Shown here: piece by piece, positions 52,121 to 59,296 of the stretch | Layout: each line of letters starts with the position of its first letter | How positions within the stretch are numbered: position 1 is the first letter of the stretch | Source of the DNA: Alloboseaceae bacterium BT-24-1 | GTDB lineage: Bacteria > Pseudomonadota > Alphaproteobacteria > Rhizobiales > Beijerinckiaceae | Assembly: GCA_025846845.1 (NCBI GenBank) | Contig: JAOYTL010000027.1 | Location: 1 to 59,296 of the forward strand | Length of the DNA stretch: 59,296 nucleotides | Reading direction: 5' to 3' | The notes under the pieces: model-generated | What the model saw: the letters and a program-made list of their open reading frames with translations, nothing else | What the model was told of the DNA's origin: nothing | Databases searched by the model: none | Program-made: the position numbers and the translations under genes

Positions 52121-52147
52121 GGCCCGGCCTTGAGCCGGGCCTTTTTT
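52121..52147 (+). terminator. Intrinsic terminator after the DoxX gene
   Basis: GGCCCGGC (52121-52128) and GCCGGGCC (52134-52141) pair fully, followed by six T residues. The stem is nearly identical to that of the groEL terminator. Confidence 0.93.
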
Positions 52148-52221
52148 GTGCGCAGGGCTGCTCTACAACGCTCTCTCACGGCAGCGCGGTCCCGCGCTGA
52201 TTCCCCGACAAGGACGACGCC

Positions 52222-54321
52222 ATGCGCCTGTTGAGTTTCGCCATCGCCGCGTTGGCCCTGATCGCGCTCGTCGTCGGGCAGCAGAGCGGCAGCACCGGGA
52301 TCATCGGGCTTGGCGTAATTGGCGTCCTACTCGCCTTCGCGACCTTCCGCGCCACCACCATTCCTTTCTTCCTGAAGATCTTCTCCGGTATTTTCGGTAC
52401 GGAGTACGTGATTTTCGGCGCCGGCGCGCTGCTTGCCCAGCTCGGGCTGTGGCCTACCGCCTGGCAGGCGGCTGCGCCACCGGCCAGCCTCGGCACGACC
52501 GTCGCCGTCTTCGGAATCCTGATCTACCTGGTCTCCTTCGTGCCGGTGGTGCAGCGCATTGCCCGCATCGCCTCGCCCTATTTCGAATCCTCCGAGCCGC
52601 AGATCGCCAATCTCGGGCCATTCGGCCGCTACCGCATGCGGCTCGGCACCTTCGCGGTCGCGCTCGTCGTCTTCCTGATCGTGCTCAACCAGGCGCAGGT
52701 CGGCATCTCGCTGCGCATCAACTTCTTCTATCGCGACTTCTACAACGCCCTGCAGGAGAAGAACGCGCCCGCCTTCTGGGAACAGCTCATCAACGTCTTC
52801 TGCGTCTGGGCAGCGGTTTCCGTGATCAGCGTGTTGATCGAGACCGTCGCCAACTCGGTCCTGCTGATCCGCTGGCGCGAATGGATGGCGGCCGAATACA
52901 ACAAGCGCTGGCTGGGCAACGGCAATCACTACCGTATCTCGCTCGCCGGCACGGCGGACAACCCCGACCAACGCATCTCGGAAGACACGCGCGCCTTCCT
53001 GAACCAGACCTACAGCTTCTCATTGACGCTGATCACCCAGGTCTCAACGCTGGTCTCGTTCTCGATCATCCTCTGGTCGATCCCCGTGGCGATCACCGTG
53101 CCCGGCACCGACATCGTCATCCCCGGCTTCATCTTCTGGGCGACACTGATTTACGCCGCGATCGCAACCTGGATCACTCATCTGATCGGCAAGCCGCTGA
53201 TCGGGCTCGAATTCGAGCAGGAGCGGCGCGAGGCGAACTTCCGCTTCGCTCTCGCTCGCCTGCGCGAATACTCCGAGCAGATCGCGTTGATGCGCGGCGA
53301 AGGCGCCGAGCGGCGCCATCTCGGCGAGACCTTCGGCGGCATCGTCGACAATTTCTACAACCTGCTCTGGCGCAGGCTGAAGCTGACGACCTTCACGCTC
53401 TCCTATAATCAGGCGAACGTCGTCATCCCCTTCGTCTTGCTGGCGCCCTACTACTTCGCCGGTGCGATCGCCTTCGGCGTGCTGACGCAGGTGTCCTCGG
53501 CCTTCGGCCGGGTCGAGACGGCGATGTCCTTCTTCATCAACAGCTACCAATCGATCGCCTCCTATCTCGCCTCGATCAACCGCCTCACCACCTTCGAGGC
53601 GGCGATCGCCAAGGCGGAGGCGCAGGGCGCCGGGGGAGAGGGCGCAGCGATCGATATCGTCGAGAAGCCGGTCAAGGACGCCACGATCGAGACGCTCGCT
53701 CTCAACCTGCCGAACGGGCAGCCGATCGTGCAGGCTTCCGGCCTCACTCTGCCGGGTGGGCATTCGACGCTTGTGGTCGGCCCCTCCGGATCAGGCAAGT
53801 CGACCTTGTTCCGTGCGCTCGCCGGCATCTGGCCGTTCGGCGAGGGCAAGGTCGTGACACCGGAGGGGCAGCGCATGCTCGTCCTGCCGCAGCGGCCCTA
53901 TCTGCCGCAGGGTTCCCTGCGGGCTGCGCTCGCCTATCCGGCCGAGCCCGATGCGTTCGGTGACGCGGACATCCATGCGGCGATGGAGAAGGTCAAGCTC
54001 GGCCATCTCGCCGAGCGGCTCGACGAAGTCGATCTCTGGGGCCAGCGCCTCTCGGGCGGTGAGCAGCAGCGCCTCGCGGTGGCGCGCGCCCTGTTGGCCA
54101 AGCCCGACTGGCTCTTCCTCGACGAGGCGACCGCCTCGCTCGACGAGAAGCTCGAAGGCGAGATCTACGAGGTGATCCGGCGCGAGCTGCCACAGACCAG
54201 CATCGTCTCGATCGGCCATCGCTCGACGCTACGCGCCATGCACGACGAGCTGATCGCGATGGAGAAGAACGTCGACGGCACCTTCAGCCCGAAGGCGAAG
54301 GCGATGGCCGAAGCGGGGTGA
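52222..54321 (+). CDS. SbmA/BacA-like ABC transporter, fused membrane and ATPase domains
   Basis: The 699-residue half-transporter has an N-terminal membrane part with about eight helices, including the ABC_membrane_2 core LRINFFYRDFYNALQEKNAPAFWEQL and RWREWMAAEYNKRWLGNGNHYRI. The C-terminal ATPase has Walker A GPSGSGKST (about 520-528), signature LSGGEQQR (about 609) and Walker B WLFLDEATASLD (about 629-640). Relatives YddA, Rv1819c and BacA move peptides, cobalamin or very-long-chain lipids; unlike SbmA/BacA this one keeps its own ATPase. The ATG is preceded by AAGGA. Confidence 0.9.
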   Translation: MRLLSFAIAALALIALVVGQQSGSTGIIGLGVIGVLLAFATFRATTIPFFLKIFSGIFGTEYVIFGAGALLAQLGLWPTAWQAAAPPASLGTTVAVFGILIYLVSFVPVVQRIARIASPYFESSEPQIANLGPFGRYRMRLGTFAVALVVFLIVLNQAQVGISLRINFFYRDFYNALQEKNAPAFWEQLINVFCVWAAVSVISVLIETVANSVLLIRWREWMAAEYNKRWLGNGNHYRISLAGTADNPDQRISEDTRAFLNQTYSFSLTLITQVSTLVSFSIILWSIPVAITVPGTDIVIPGFIFWATLIYAAIATWITHLIGKPLIGLEFEQERREANFRFALARLREYSEQIALMRGEGAERRHLGETFGGIVDNFYNLLWRRLKLTTFTLSYNQANVVIPFVLLAPYYFAGAIAFGVLTQVSSAFGRVETAMSFFINSYQSIASYLASINRLTTFEAAIAKAEAQGAGGEGAAIDIVEKPVKDATIETLALNLPNGQPIVQASGLTLPGGHSTLVVGPSGSGKSTLFRALAGIWPFGEGKVVTPEGQRMLVLPQRPYLPQGSLRAALAYPAEPDAFGDADIHAAMEKVKLGHLAERLDEVDLWGQRLSGGEQQRLAVARALLAKPDWLFLDEATASLDEKLEGEIYEVIRRELPQTSIVSIGHRSTLRAMHDELIAMEKNVDGTFSPKAKAMAEAG

Positions 54322-54376
54322 ACGAACGGAGGCGCTCAGCCTCCGCCAAGGGTGCGAGCCGGGCAGCCACATCGTC

Positions 54377-54466
54377 ATGGTCGGGCTTGTCCCGACCATC
54401 CACGCCTTCACGTCACTGATCGAAGGCGGTGTTCAAGACGTGGATGCTCGCCACAGGGGCGAGCAT
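54377..54466. repeat. Two related hairpins downstream of the ABC transporter gene
   Basis: ATGGTCGGG-CTTGT-CCCGACCAT (54377-54399) and ATGCTCGCC-ACAGG-GGCGAGCAT (54444-54466) are both perfect 9-bp stems with 5-base loops. They are variants of the first hairpin of the repeat at 14360 and 21469. They lie between convergent genes. Confidence 0.8.
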
Positions 54467-54544
54467 GACGGATAGACCTGTGCGACCCCTCATCCGGCCC
54501 TTCGAGCCACCTTCTCCCGCAAGGGAAGAAGGGAGGGGCGACCG

Positions 54545-55027
54545 TCAGATCCCGCGGTCGAAGCGGAGTTCGCCCGTGCCCGTCTTGATGACGAGGCGGC
54601 CTTCGACCAGGTCCCATTTCTGGGCGGTGCGCAGCGCCGTCAGATAGCCGCGTTCGAAGTCGGAGGCGCCCTTGTCGCAGGCCAACTTGGTCACCGCGAT
54701 CGGGCCGACGGCGAAAGCCTGCTGGCGCAGCGGATAGGCCGAGGCCGAGAAGGTGTTGCAGCCGGCAAAGCCGGTACCGCGCAGATTGGAATCGACCTTC
54801 AGCGTCGCGCGATAGCCGGTATTCGGCTTGCCGTTCATCTGGTTCAGGGTCCAGGAGGCGTCGAGCGGGAAATTCTTCTCCTGCTGCCGCGGCGGCGGAG
54901 CGTCCTGCCCTTGCTGCGGAATCTGCGACGGCCGCTGACGCCCTTGAGCGAGGGCGTCGCTCACCAGCGCGGGCGACAGGGAGAGTACGAAAGCGGCCAT
55001 CAGGCCAAGGCGCGACTGCGTATTCAA
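54545..55027 (-). CDS. META domain protein (HslJ-like), secreted
   Basis: The 160-residue protein carries one META domain: DASWTLNQMNGKPNTGYRATLKVDSNLRGTGFAGCNTFSASAYPL and TKLACDKGASDFERGYLTAL, with the conserved GCNTFS and LACD blocks. The TTG at 55027 gives an Arg-containing signal peptide (NTQSRLGLMAAFVLSLSPALVSDALAQG region, mature start after ALAQ); the ATG at 55000 lacks a positive N-region. A Gln/Pro-rich linker precedes the domain. It is likely an envelope stress or inhibitor-like protein; the role is unknown. Confidence 0.8.
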   Translation of the reverse strand: MNTQSRLGLMAAFVLSLSPALVSDALAQGRQRPSQIPQQGQDAPPPRQQEKNFPLDASWTLNQMNGKPNTGYRATLKVDSNLRGTGFAGCNTFSASAYPLRQQAFAVGPIAVTKLACDKGASDFERGYLTALRTAQKWDLVEGRLVIKTGTGELRFDRGI

Positions 55028-55194
55028 CTTGTCCAGACCCCGATTGGAAAGAGCGCGTAGGAGAACCGACGCTTTCCACTGCACCGATCGCGGTGGCGAG
55101 CGCAAGTCTCGATCGCACCGCTTTTGGTACGACTTGCACTGAAATCGCCTCGCCCGGGTGAATTACCCGGACATTGCGTCGGGAATCCGGCGCG

Positions 55195-56202
55195 TCAGAT
55201 GCGGGCCAGCAATCGTTCGATCAGGGGGTTGGAGCGGCGGAAGACGTAGTCGAGGGTCCGCACGGTGATGTCGTCGGCGCCAGCCTTGCTCAGCTCCTCG
55301 ACCAGCGGGAACACCGCCTTGCGCGGGCAATGCAGCGTGACGACGCCGTCGCTTCCGGCCGCACCGAACGGCAGGCGCGCGCCGAGCCGATGGGCGATCT
55401 CGCCGAGCCGCTGCGGCGAGACGGCGTTGAGCACGGCGCGGACCTCGCGCAGCGAGCGCGCCTCCTCCTCCGCCGCGATACGCGACAGGATGGCGCCGGC
55501 AGCGTCCCGCGCCTGCTTGCTCCACGGCGCGCGCACGGAAGCGACAAGATTGGCCTCCGACGCCAGGATCACGCCGTCGTCGAGCACCTTGAGGGCGTTC
55601 GCCGACAGCGTCGCGCCGGTGGTGGTGATGTCGACGACGATCTCGGCGGTGCCGGCAGCCGGCGCACCTTCGGTCGCGCCCAGGCTCTCGACGATACGAT
55701 AGTCGGCGAGGCCGTGATTGGCGAAGAAGCGGCGGGTCAGGTTCACATATTTCGTGGCGACGCGCAGCTTGCGGCCGTGACGGGCGCGCATGCTCGCGGC
55801 GACATCGTCGAGATCGGCCATGGTGCGGACGTCGATCCAGGCCTGCGGCACGGCGACGACGACATTGGCCTGGCCGAAACCGAGCGGCGCCAGCATCACC
55901 ATGCTGGCATCGGCATCCGCGACCTGCTCGCGCACCAGGTCCTCGCCGGTGATGCCGAGATGGGCAGCGCCGGAGGAAAGCTGGGCGACGATCTCGGAGG
56001 CCGAGAGATAGGCGACCTCGGCACCGCCGAGTCCGGCGATCTGGCCGCGATATTCGCGCTGTCCGCGCGCCTGCACGAAGGAAAGGCCGGCGCGGCCGAA
56101 GAAGGCGGTCGCGTTCTCCTGGAGCCGGCCCTTGGACGGGACGGCGAGAACCAGCGGCGCATCAGTGATCGGGTTCTGCGTCATCTTCTCCGCCCCGCTC
56201 AT
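55195..56202 (-). CDS. hisG: ATP phosphoribosyltransferase, catalytic subunit
   Basis: The 335-residue enzyme of the first step of histidine synthesis condenses ATP and PRPP. Family motifs: AVPSKGRLQENATAFFGRAGL, GAAHLGITGEDLVRE, RVATKYVNLTRRFF and the PRPP loop EIVVDITTTGATLSANALKVL. The C-terminal 100 residues (RSLREVRAVLNAVSPQRLGEIA to the end) make it longer than ordinary short-form HisG although hisZ is present. Its start overlaps the hisZ stop by 4 bases. Confidence 0.95.
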   Translation of the reverse strand: MSGAEKMTQNPITDAPLVLAVPSKGRLQENATAFFGRAGLSFVQARGQREYRGQIAGLGGAEVAYLSASEIVAQLSSGAAHLGITGEDLVREQVADADASMVMLAPLGFGQANVVVAVPQAWIDVRTMADLDDVAASMRARHGRKLRVATKYVNLTRRFFANHGLADYRIVESLGATEGAPAAGTAEIVVDITTTGATLSANALKVLDDGVILASEANLVASVRAPWSKQARDAAGAILSRIAAEEEARSLREVRAVLNAVSPQRLGEIAHRLGARLPFGAAGSDGVVTLHCPRKAVFPLVEELSKAGADDITVRTLDYVFRRSNPLIERLLARI

Positions 56203-57302
56203 GCCTTGCCTCCCGCGAGGCGGTCGAGCCAGAGCGAGGCGCCCACCGCCGGTACCGGCGCCGGCGCGCCAAGGCGCTGGAGCACGCCGTCATAGCGGCC
56301 GCCACCGGCGATCGGCTTGAGGTCCGGCCGGGCCGGGTCGTGCAGTTCGAAGATGAAGCCGGTGTAGTAGTCCAGATTGCGGGCGAAGCCGGCCGAGAAG
56401 GAGATGTTGGCGACATCGACGCCGCGCGCGGCGAGGAAGCCGGTGCGCTCGTCGAAGGCATCGAGCGCGGCAGCAAGGTCGAGCCCGGCCTCGCTAGCGA
56501 GCTTGCGCCAGGCAGCGGAAGCGCCGTCGGGATCGCCACCGATCGCCAGCGCGTGCGCGATCAGGCCGCTCGCCTCGGCATTGACCGGATTGTCGCGCTC
56601 GGCCGCCCGCGCCAGGAAGCGCTCGGCGATGTCGCCGGCCGAGCGGCCGCCGACCGTCGAGATACCGGCGATCGAGAGCACGTCCTCGACGAAGGCGCGC
56701 GCCGCCTTGGGGTCCTGGCCTTCAAGTGCCTTGAGCAGGCCGGCATGGGCGTGCTCGACCTCGTTCACCGGCGGCTCGAGCGCGGCGACCGCATCGGCGC
56801 CCTTGCCTTGCGCAACCGCACGCATCAGCCGGCGGCGGGCGGCCTGCGGCACGCCGAGCCGGTCGAGCAGCGCAGTGAGCAGCGCGACATCGCCCATCAG
56901 CAGGCGCGGCCGGCTCAAGCCGAGCGAGGCGGCGGATTCGACGGTCAGCGCCATGATCTCGGCATCGGCGGCAGCGAAATCGGTCCGACCGAAGGATTCC
57001 AGGCCCGCCTGCGCAAACTCGCTCGGCTCGTTCGCACGCATGCGGAAGACCGGGCCGGCATAGGCATAGGACGCCGGCTCGGTGGCATGGGCGGCGATGT
57101 GCGCCAGCGCGACGGGGATGGTGTATTCGGGCCGCAGGCACCATTCGCGCCCGTCATCGTCCTGCGTCAGGAAGATGCGGCGGCGGATATCCTCGCCGGA
57201 GAGATCGAGGAAAGGCTCGACCGGCTGCAGGATCGCCGGCTCGGCGCGCCGGTAGCCCTCGCGCTCGAACGGCGCGATCACGGTCTCGAGCTTTGAGCGC
57301 AT
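56199..57302 (-). CDS. hisZ: ATP phosphoribosyltransferase regulatory subunit
   Basis: The 367-residue HisRS-like regulatory paralogue has class II folds: LETVIAPFEREGYRRAEPAILQPVEPFLDLSGEDIRRRIF, WCLRPEYTIPVALAHIAA (motif 2-like) and a C-terminal GGGRYDGVLQRLGAP. It lacks the anticodon-binding domain. HisZ joins HisG to form the active, feedback-regulated enzyme. The ATG at 57302 is favoured; one 17 codons upstream is possible. It sits between hisS and hisG. Confidence 0.95.
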   Translation of the reverse strand: MRSKLETVIAPFEREGYRRAEPAILQPVEPFLDLSGEDIRRRIFLTQDDDGREWCLRPEYTIPVALAHIAAHATEPASYAYAGPVFRMRANEPSEFAQAGLESFGRTDFAAADAEIMALTVESAASLGLSRPRLLMGDVALLTALLDRLGVPQAARRRLMRAVAQGKGADAVAALEPPVNEVEHAHAGLLKALEGQDPKAARAFVEDVLSIAGISTVGGRSAGDIAERFLARAAERDNPVNAEASGLIAHALAIGGDPDGASAAWRKLASEAGLDLAAALDAFDERTGFLAARGVDVANISFSAGFARNLDYYTGFIFELHDPARPDLKPIAGGGRYDGVLQRLGAPAPVPAVGASLWLDRLAGGKA

Positions 57303-57408
57303 GGCCGGCACTTGGACACCCTGTTGCGGCGCCGTCCTAGCAGGGGTGCGCATGATTTTCGATGGTTTTTAGGGAATTGGGTTAGCGGGAATCGTGAAGG
57401 GCGCGGGA

Positions 57409-57556
57409 ACCCTTCTCCCCTCGGGGGAGAAGGTGGCAGCGCAAAGCGCTGACGGATGAGGGAAGTGAGGCGCACCCGGATGACCAGCGCACCCAGTCAT
57501 GCTGCCCTCATCCGTCTGCTTCGCAGACACCTTCTCCCCCGAGGGGAGAAGGGTTC
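57409..57556. repeat. Inverted-repeat element between hisS and hisZ
   Basis: CCCTTCTCCCCTCGGGGGAG and GAAGGTG on the left are mirrored by CACCTTCTCCCCCGAGGGGA and GAAGGG on the right; CGGATGAGGG and CCCTCATCCG continue the arms inward. The arms are about 50 bp around a ~45-base centre and overlap the hisS stop codon. Being within the his operon it could attenuate or process the transcript. Confidence 0.85.
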
Positions 57557-59102
57557 AGGCATAGCGCCCCAGCACTCTCTTCACCCCCTCGACCAGCTCG
57601 CCCATCGGGACGGAGAACTGCGCCTGCGCCTGCCGTTCCTTGTGCTCGGCCGAGTCCTTCACGTCGCGGCCTGCAGCGGCGAGTTCGGCACCGAGGATCA
57701 GGTCCTTGATCACGACAGTGGCGGCCTCGCGCTCGGACGAGCCCTGGATCACCGCGCAGACCGCGCCGCGCCGGTCGGCATATTTCATCTGGGCGTTGAA
57801 GCCGGACGAGCCGAGATAGAGGTCTGCCCGGCAGAGCGCCCTGCCCTCCTCATCCTTGGCCTGCCGCAACTGCGCTACGAAAGCCTGATAGGCCGGCATG
57901 AATTCCGGCGACTTGTTGTCCATCGCGGTGACGACGACCAGCGCCAATTCGTTCTTGGCATCGACGATCGGCGACTTCACCGCCTTCAGCGCCGAATAGA
58001 GCCGGGAGACGCCGATCGAGAAGCCGGTCGCCGGCACGGGCTCGGGCCGGAAGCGGCCGACAAGGCCGTCATAGCGCCCGCCGCCCGCCACCGAGCCGAA
58101 GCGCACGACCTGGCCATCTTCATTGGTGACCGGGAAGGTCAGCTCAACCTCGTAGACCGGGCCGGTGTAGTATTCGAGGCCGCGGACGACGGAGAAATCA
58201 AAGCGTATGCGATCATCGCCATAGCCAGCGGCTCGCACCAACGGCTCGAACTGTTCGACCATCTCGTTGAGTGCGTCAGCATAGGGCAGGCTGCGCAGCG
58301 CCTCAGGGCCTTCGTAAACACCGCCTGTGATGACAGTGATCTGGTCGAGTGTCGCCTTGAGCTTCGCGACGTCCCTGCAGGCCACGACCGCCAGCACGGC
58401 GTCAGCCTGGCGTTCGGTTAGCCCGGCGCCCTTGGTGAAATCGCCGCTCTCATCCTTGCGGCCGTCCAGCAGAAGCTTGCGCACCTCCTCAGGCGGAAAT
58501 TTGTCCGCCTTGTCGATCGCCCGAAGCACCGTCAGGCGCTTTTCCTCGGCGATCTCAACGGCGTCCATCACCCCATCGAGCACCTTGCGGTTGTTGACCT
58601 TGACGACATAGTCGCCGCGCTTGATGCCGAGCTTCTCCATCGTGTCCGCGGCGAGCATGCAGATCTCGGCATCGGCGGCGACGGAAGCAGAGCCGACGAT
58701 GTCGGCGTCGAACTGCATGAACTGGCGGAAGCGCCCGGGCCCCGGCTTCTCGTTGCGGAAGACATAGCCGGCACGGTAGCTGCGATAAGGCTTCGGCAGC
58801 GCGTCGAAATTCTCGGCGACATAGCGGGCGAGCGGCGCCGTCAGGTCATAGCGCAGCGAGAGCCACTGCTCGTCATCGTCCTGGAACGAAAACACGCCCT
58901 CGTTCGGCCGGTCCTGGTCCGGCAGGAATTTGCCGAGCGCGTCGGTGTATTCGACGAAGGGTGTCTCGACCGGATCGAAGCCATAGAGCGAGAAGCTCTC
59001 GCGGATCACGCCGAGCATGCGCTCGGTGGCGGCGACATCGGCCGGGCCGCGGTCGACGAAACCACGCGGCTGGCGGGCCTTCAGCTTGGCAGGGGCGGAC
59101 AT
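57555..59102 (-). CDS. hisS: Histidyl-tRNA synthetase
   Basis: The 515-residue class II synthetase begins AKLKARQPRGFVDRGPADVAATERMLGVIRESFSLYGFDPVETP (motif 1). Motif 2 is YVFRNEKPGPGRFRQFMQFDADIVG, histidine-binding blocks are RGLEYYTGPVYEVEL and VAGGGRYDGLVGRF, and motif 3 ends TGFSIGVSRLY. The C-terminal anticodon domain is present. It is longer than E. coli HisRS, as is usual in these alphaproteobacteria. It is the first gene of hisS-hisZ-hisG. Confidence 0.96.
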   Translation of the reverse strand: MSAPAKLKARQPRGFVDRGPADVAATERMLGVIRESFSLYGFDPVETPFVEYTDALGKFLPDQDRPNEGVFSFQDDDEQWLSLRYDLTAPLARYVAENFDALPKPYRSYRAGYVFRNEKPGPGRFRQFMQFDADIVGSASVAADAEICMLAADTMEKLGIKRGDYVVKVNNRKVLDGVMDAVEIAEEKRLTVLRAIDKADKFPPEEVRKLLLDGRKDESGDFTKGAGLTERQADAVLAVVACRDVAKLKATLDQITVITGGVYEGPEALRSLPYADALNEMVEQFEPLVRAAGYGDDRIRFDFSVVRGLEYYTGPVYEVELTFPVTNEDGQVVRFGSVAGGGRYDGLVGRFRPEPVPATGFSIGVSRLYSALKAVKSPIVDAKNELALVVVTAMDNKSPEFMPAYQAFVAQLRQAKDEEGRALCRADLYLGSSGFNAQMKYADRRGAVCAVIQGSSEREAATVVIKDLILGAELAAAGRDVKDSAEHKERQAQAQFSVPMGELVEGVKRVLGRYA

Positions 59103-59296
59103 AAGCGTTCACTTCGACAAATGGGGCCGTTTCCGGCGTCGCGCCGGGTTAGCCCGCCGGGCCATCGGGGGCAAGCTTCCCTTCTCCCCTTGCGGGACCG
59201 TTGCGATAAGGCTTGATTTGGGGACAGGGGGCGCTGGAGCGGTGGTCTTGGGTCTCTGGCCTGAGATTTCAGGCGCTTGAGGGCCGTTTTGAGCGG
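59103..59296. other. Right edge, upstream of hisS
   Basis: No supported gene. It must hold the hisS promoter, but I find no convincing boxes. The rest, around 59175-59200, contains a fragment resembling the C/G-rich repeat. Confidence 0.4.

Overview
This is a GC-rich bacterial chromosome segment of about 59 kb with dense genes on both strands. It shows groESL preceded by a CIRCE element, a hisS-hisZ-hisG operon, malonyl-CoA decarboxylase/synthetase, a TRAP transporter, two Opp/Dpp-type ABC importers and many palindromic intergenic repeats. That mix suggests an alphaproteobacterium of the Hyphomicrobiales (Rhizobiales). A Bosea-like genus is my guess from gene content, not something shown by a search. 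No rRNA, tRNA, CRISPR array, phage gene or transposase was seen.

Layout. 0.2-3.5 kb: soxR divergent from a flavin reductase with a textbook SoxR promoter, an MBL-fold hydrolase, and a TetR regulator divergent from a small membrane protein across two palindromic operators. 3.5-7.8 kb: matA-matB (malonate/malonyl-CoA) and an otnK-type sugar-acid kinase. 8.1-14.3 kb: an ABC importer (binding protein and two permeases, no ATPase) with a gamma-glutamyltransferase and a DUF1028 protein. 14.5-19.2 kb: a TRAP transporter with a DapA-family lyase and a divergent GntR/FCD regulator. 19.4-24.4 kb: a reverse-strand run of a D-carbamoylase, an unrecognised protein, a COG3964-type amidohydrolase, a GNAT, a RidA and a DSD1-family PLP enzyme, the last three translationally coupled. 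25.1-31.6 kb: a second ATPase-less ABC importer behind an amidase and an M20 carbamoylase/hydantoinase-family hydrolase.

Read together, 8-31.6 kb looks like a scavenging island for amide-linked, D-configured or N-blocked amino acids. Three importers bring substrates in; GGT, amidase, M20 hydrolase, D-carbamoylase and deacetylase release the amino acid; the DSD1 enzyme and RidA would finish by dehydration or cleavage and imine hydrolysis. The pathway is inference; the families are well supported. In all three transport operons a strong stem-loop or inverted-repeat element directly follows the solute-binding-protein gene, consistent with a shared way of overproducing the binding protein.

31.7-48.3 kb is mixed housekeeping: MATE exporter, globin, a chemoreceptor with a C-terminal CheR-tether-like pentapeptide, two paralogous L,D-transpeptidases around UDP-glucose dehydrogenase and a DUF2076 protein, a flippase, TauE/SafE and DMT transporters, a frameshifted DUF1579-like gene beside VOC and AraC genes, and a thioesterase whose start lies in a perfect 17-bp inverted repeat next to a MarR gene. 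48.4-59.1 kb is conserved core: groESL, a PhnD-like binding protein, DoxX, an SbmA/BacA-like ABC exporter, a META-domain protein, and hisG, hisZ and hisS. The last ~190 bases hold no gene that I can support.
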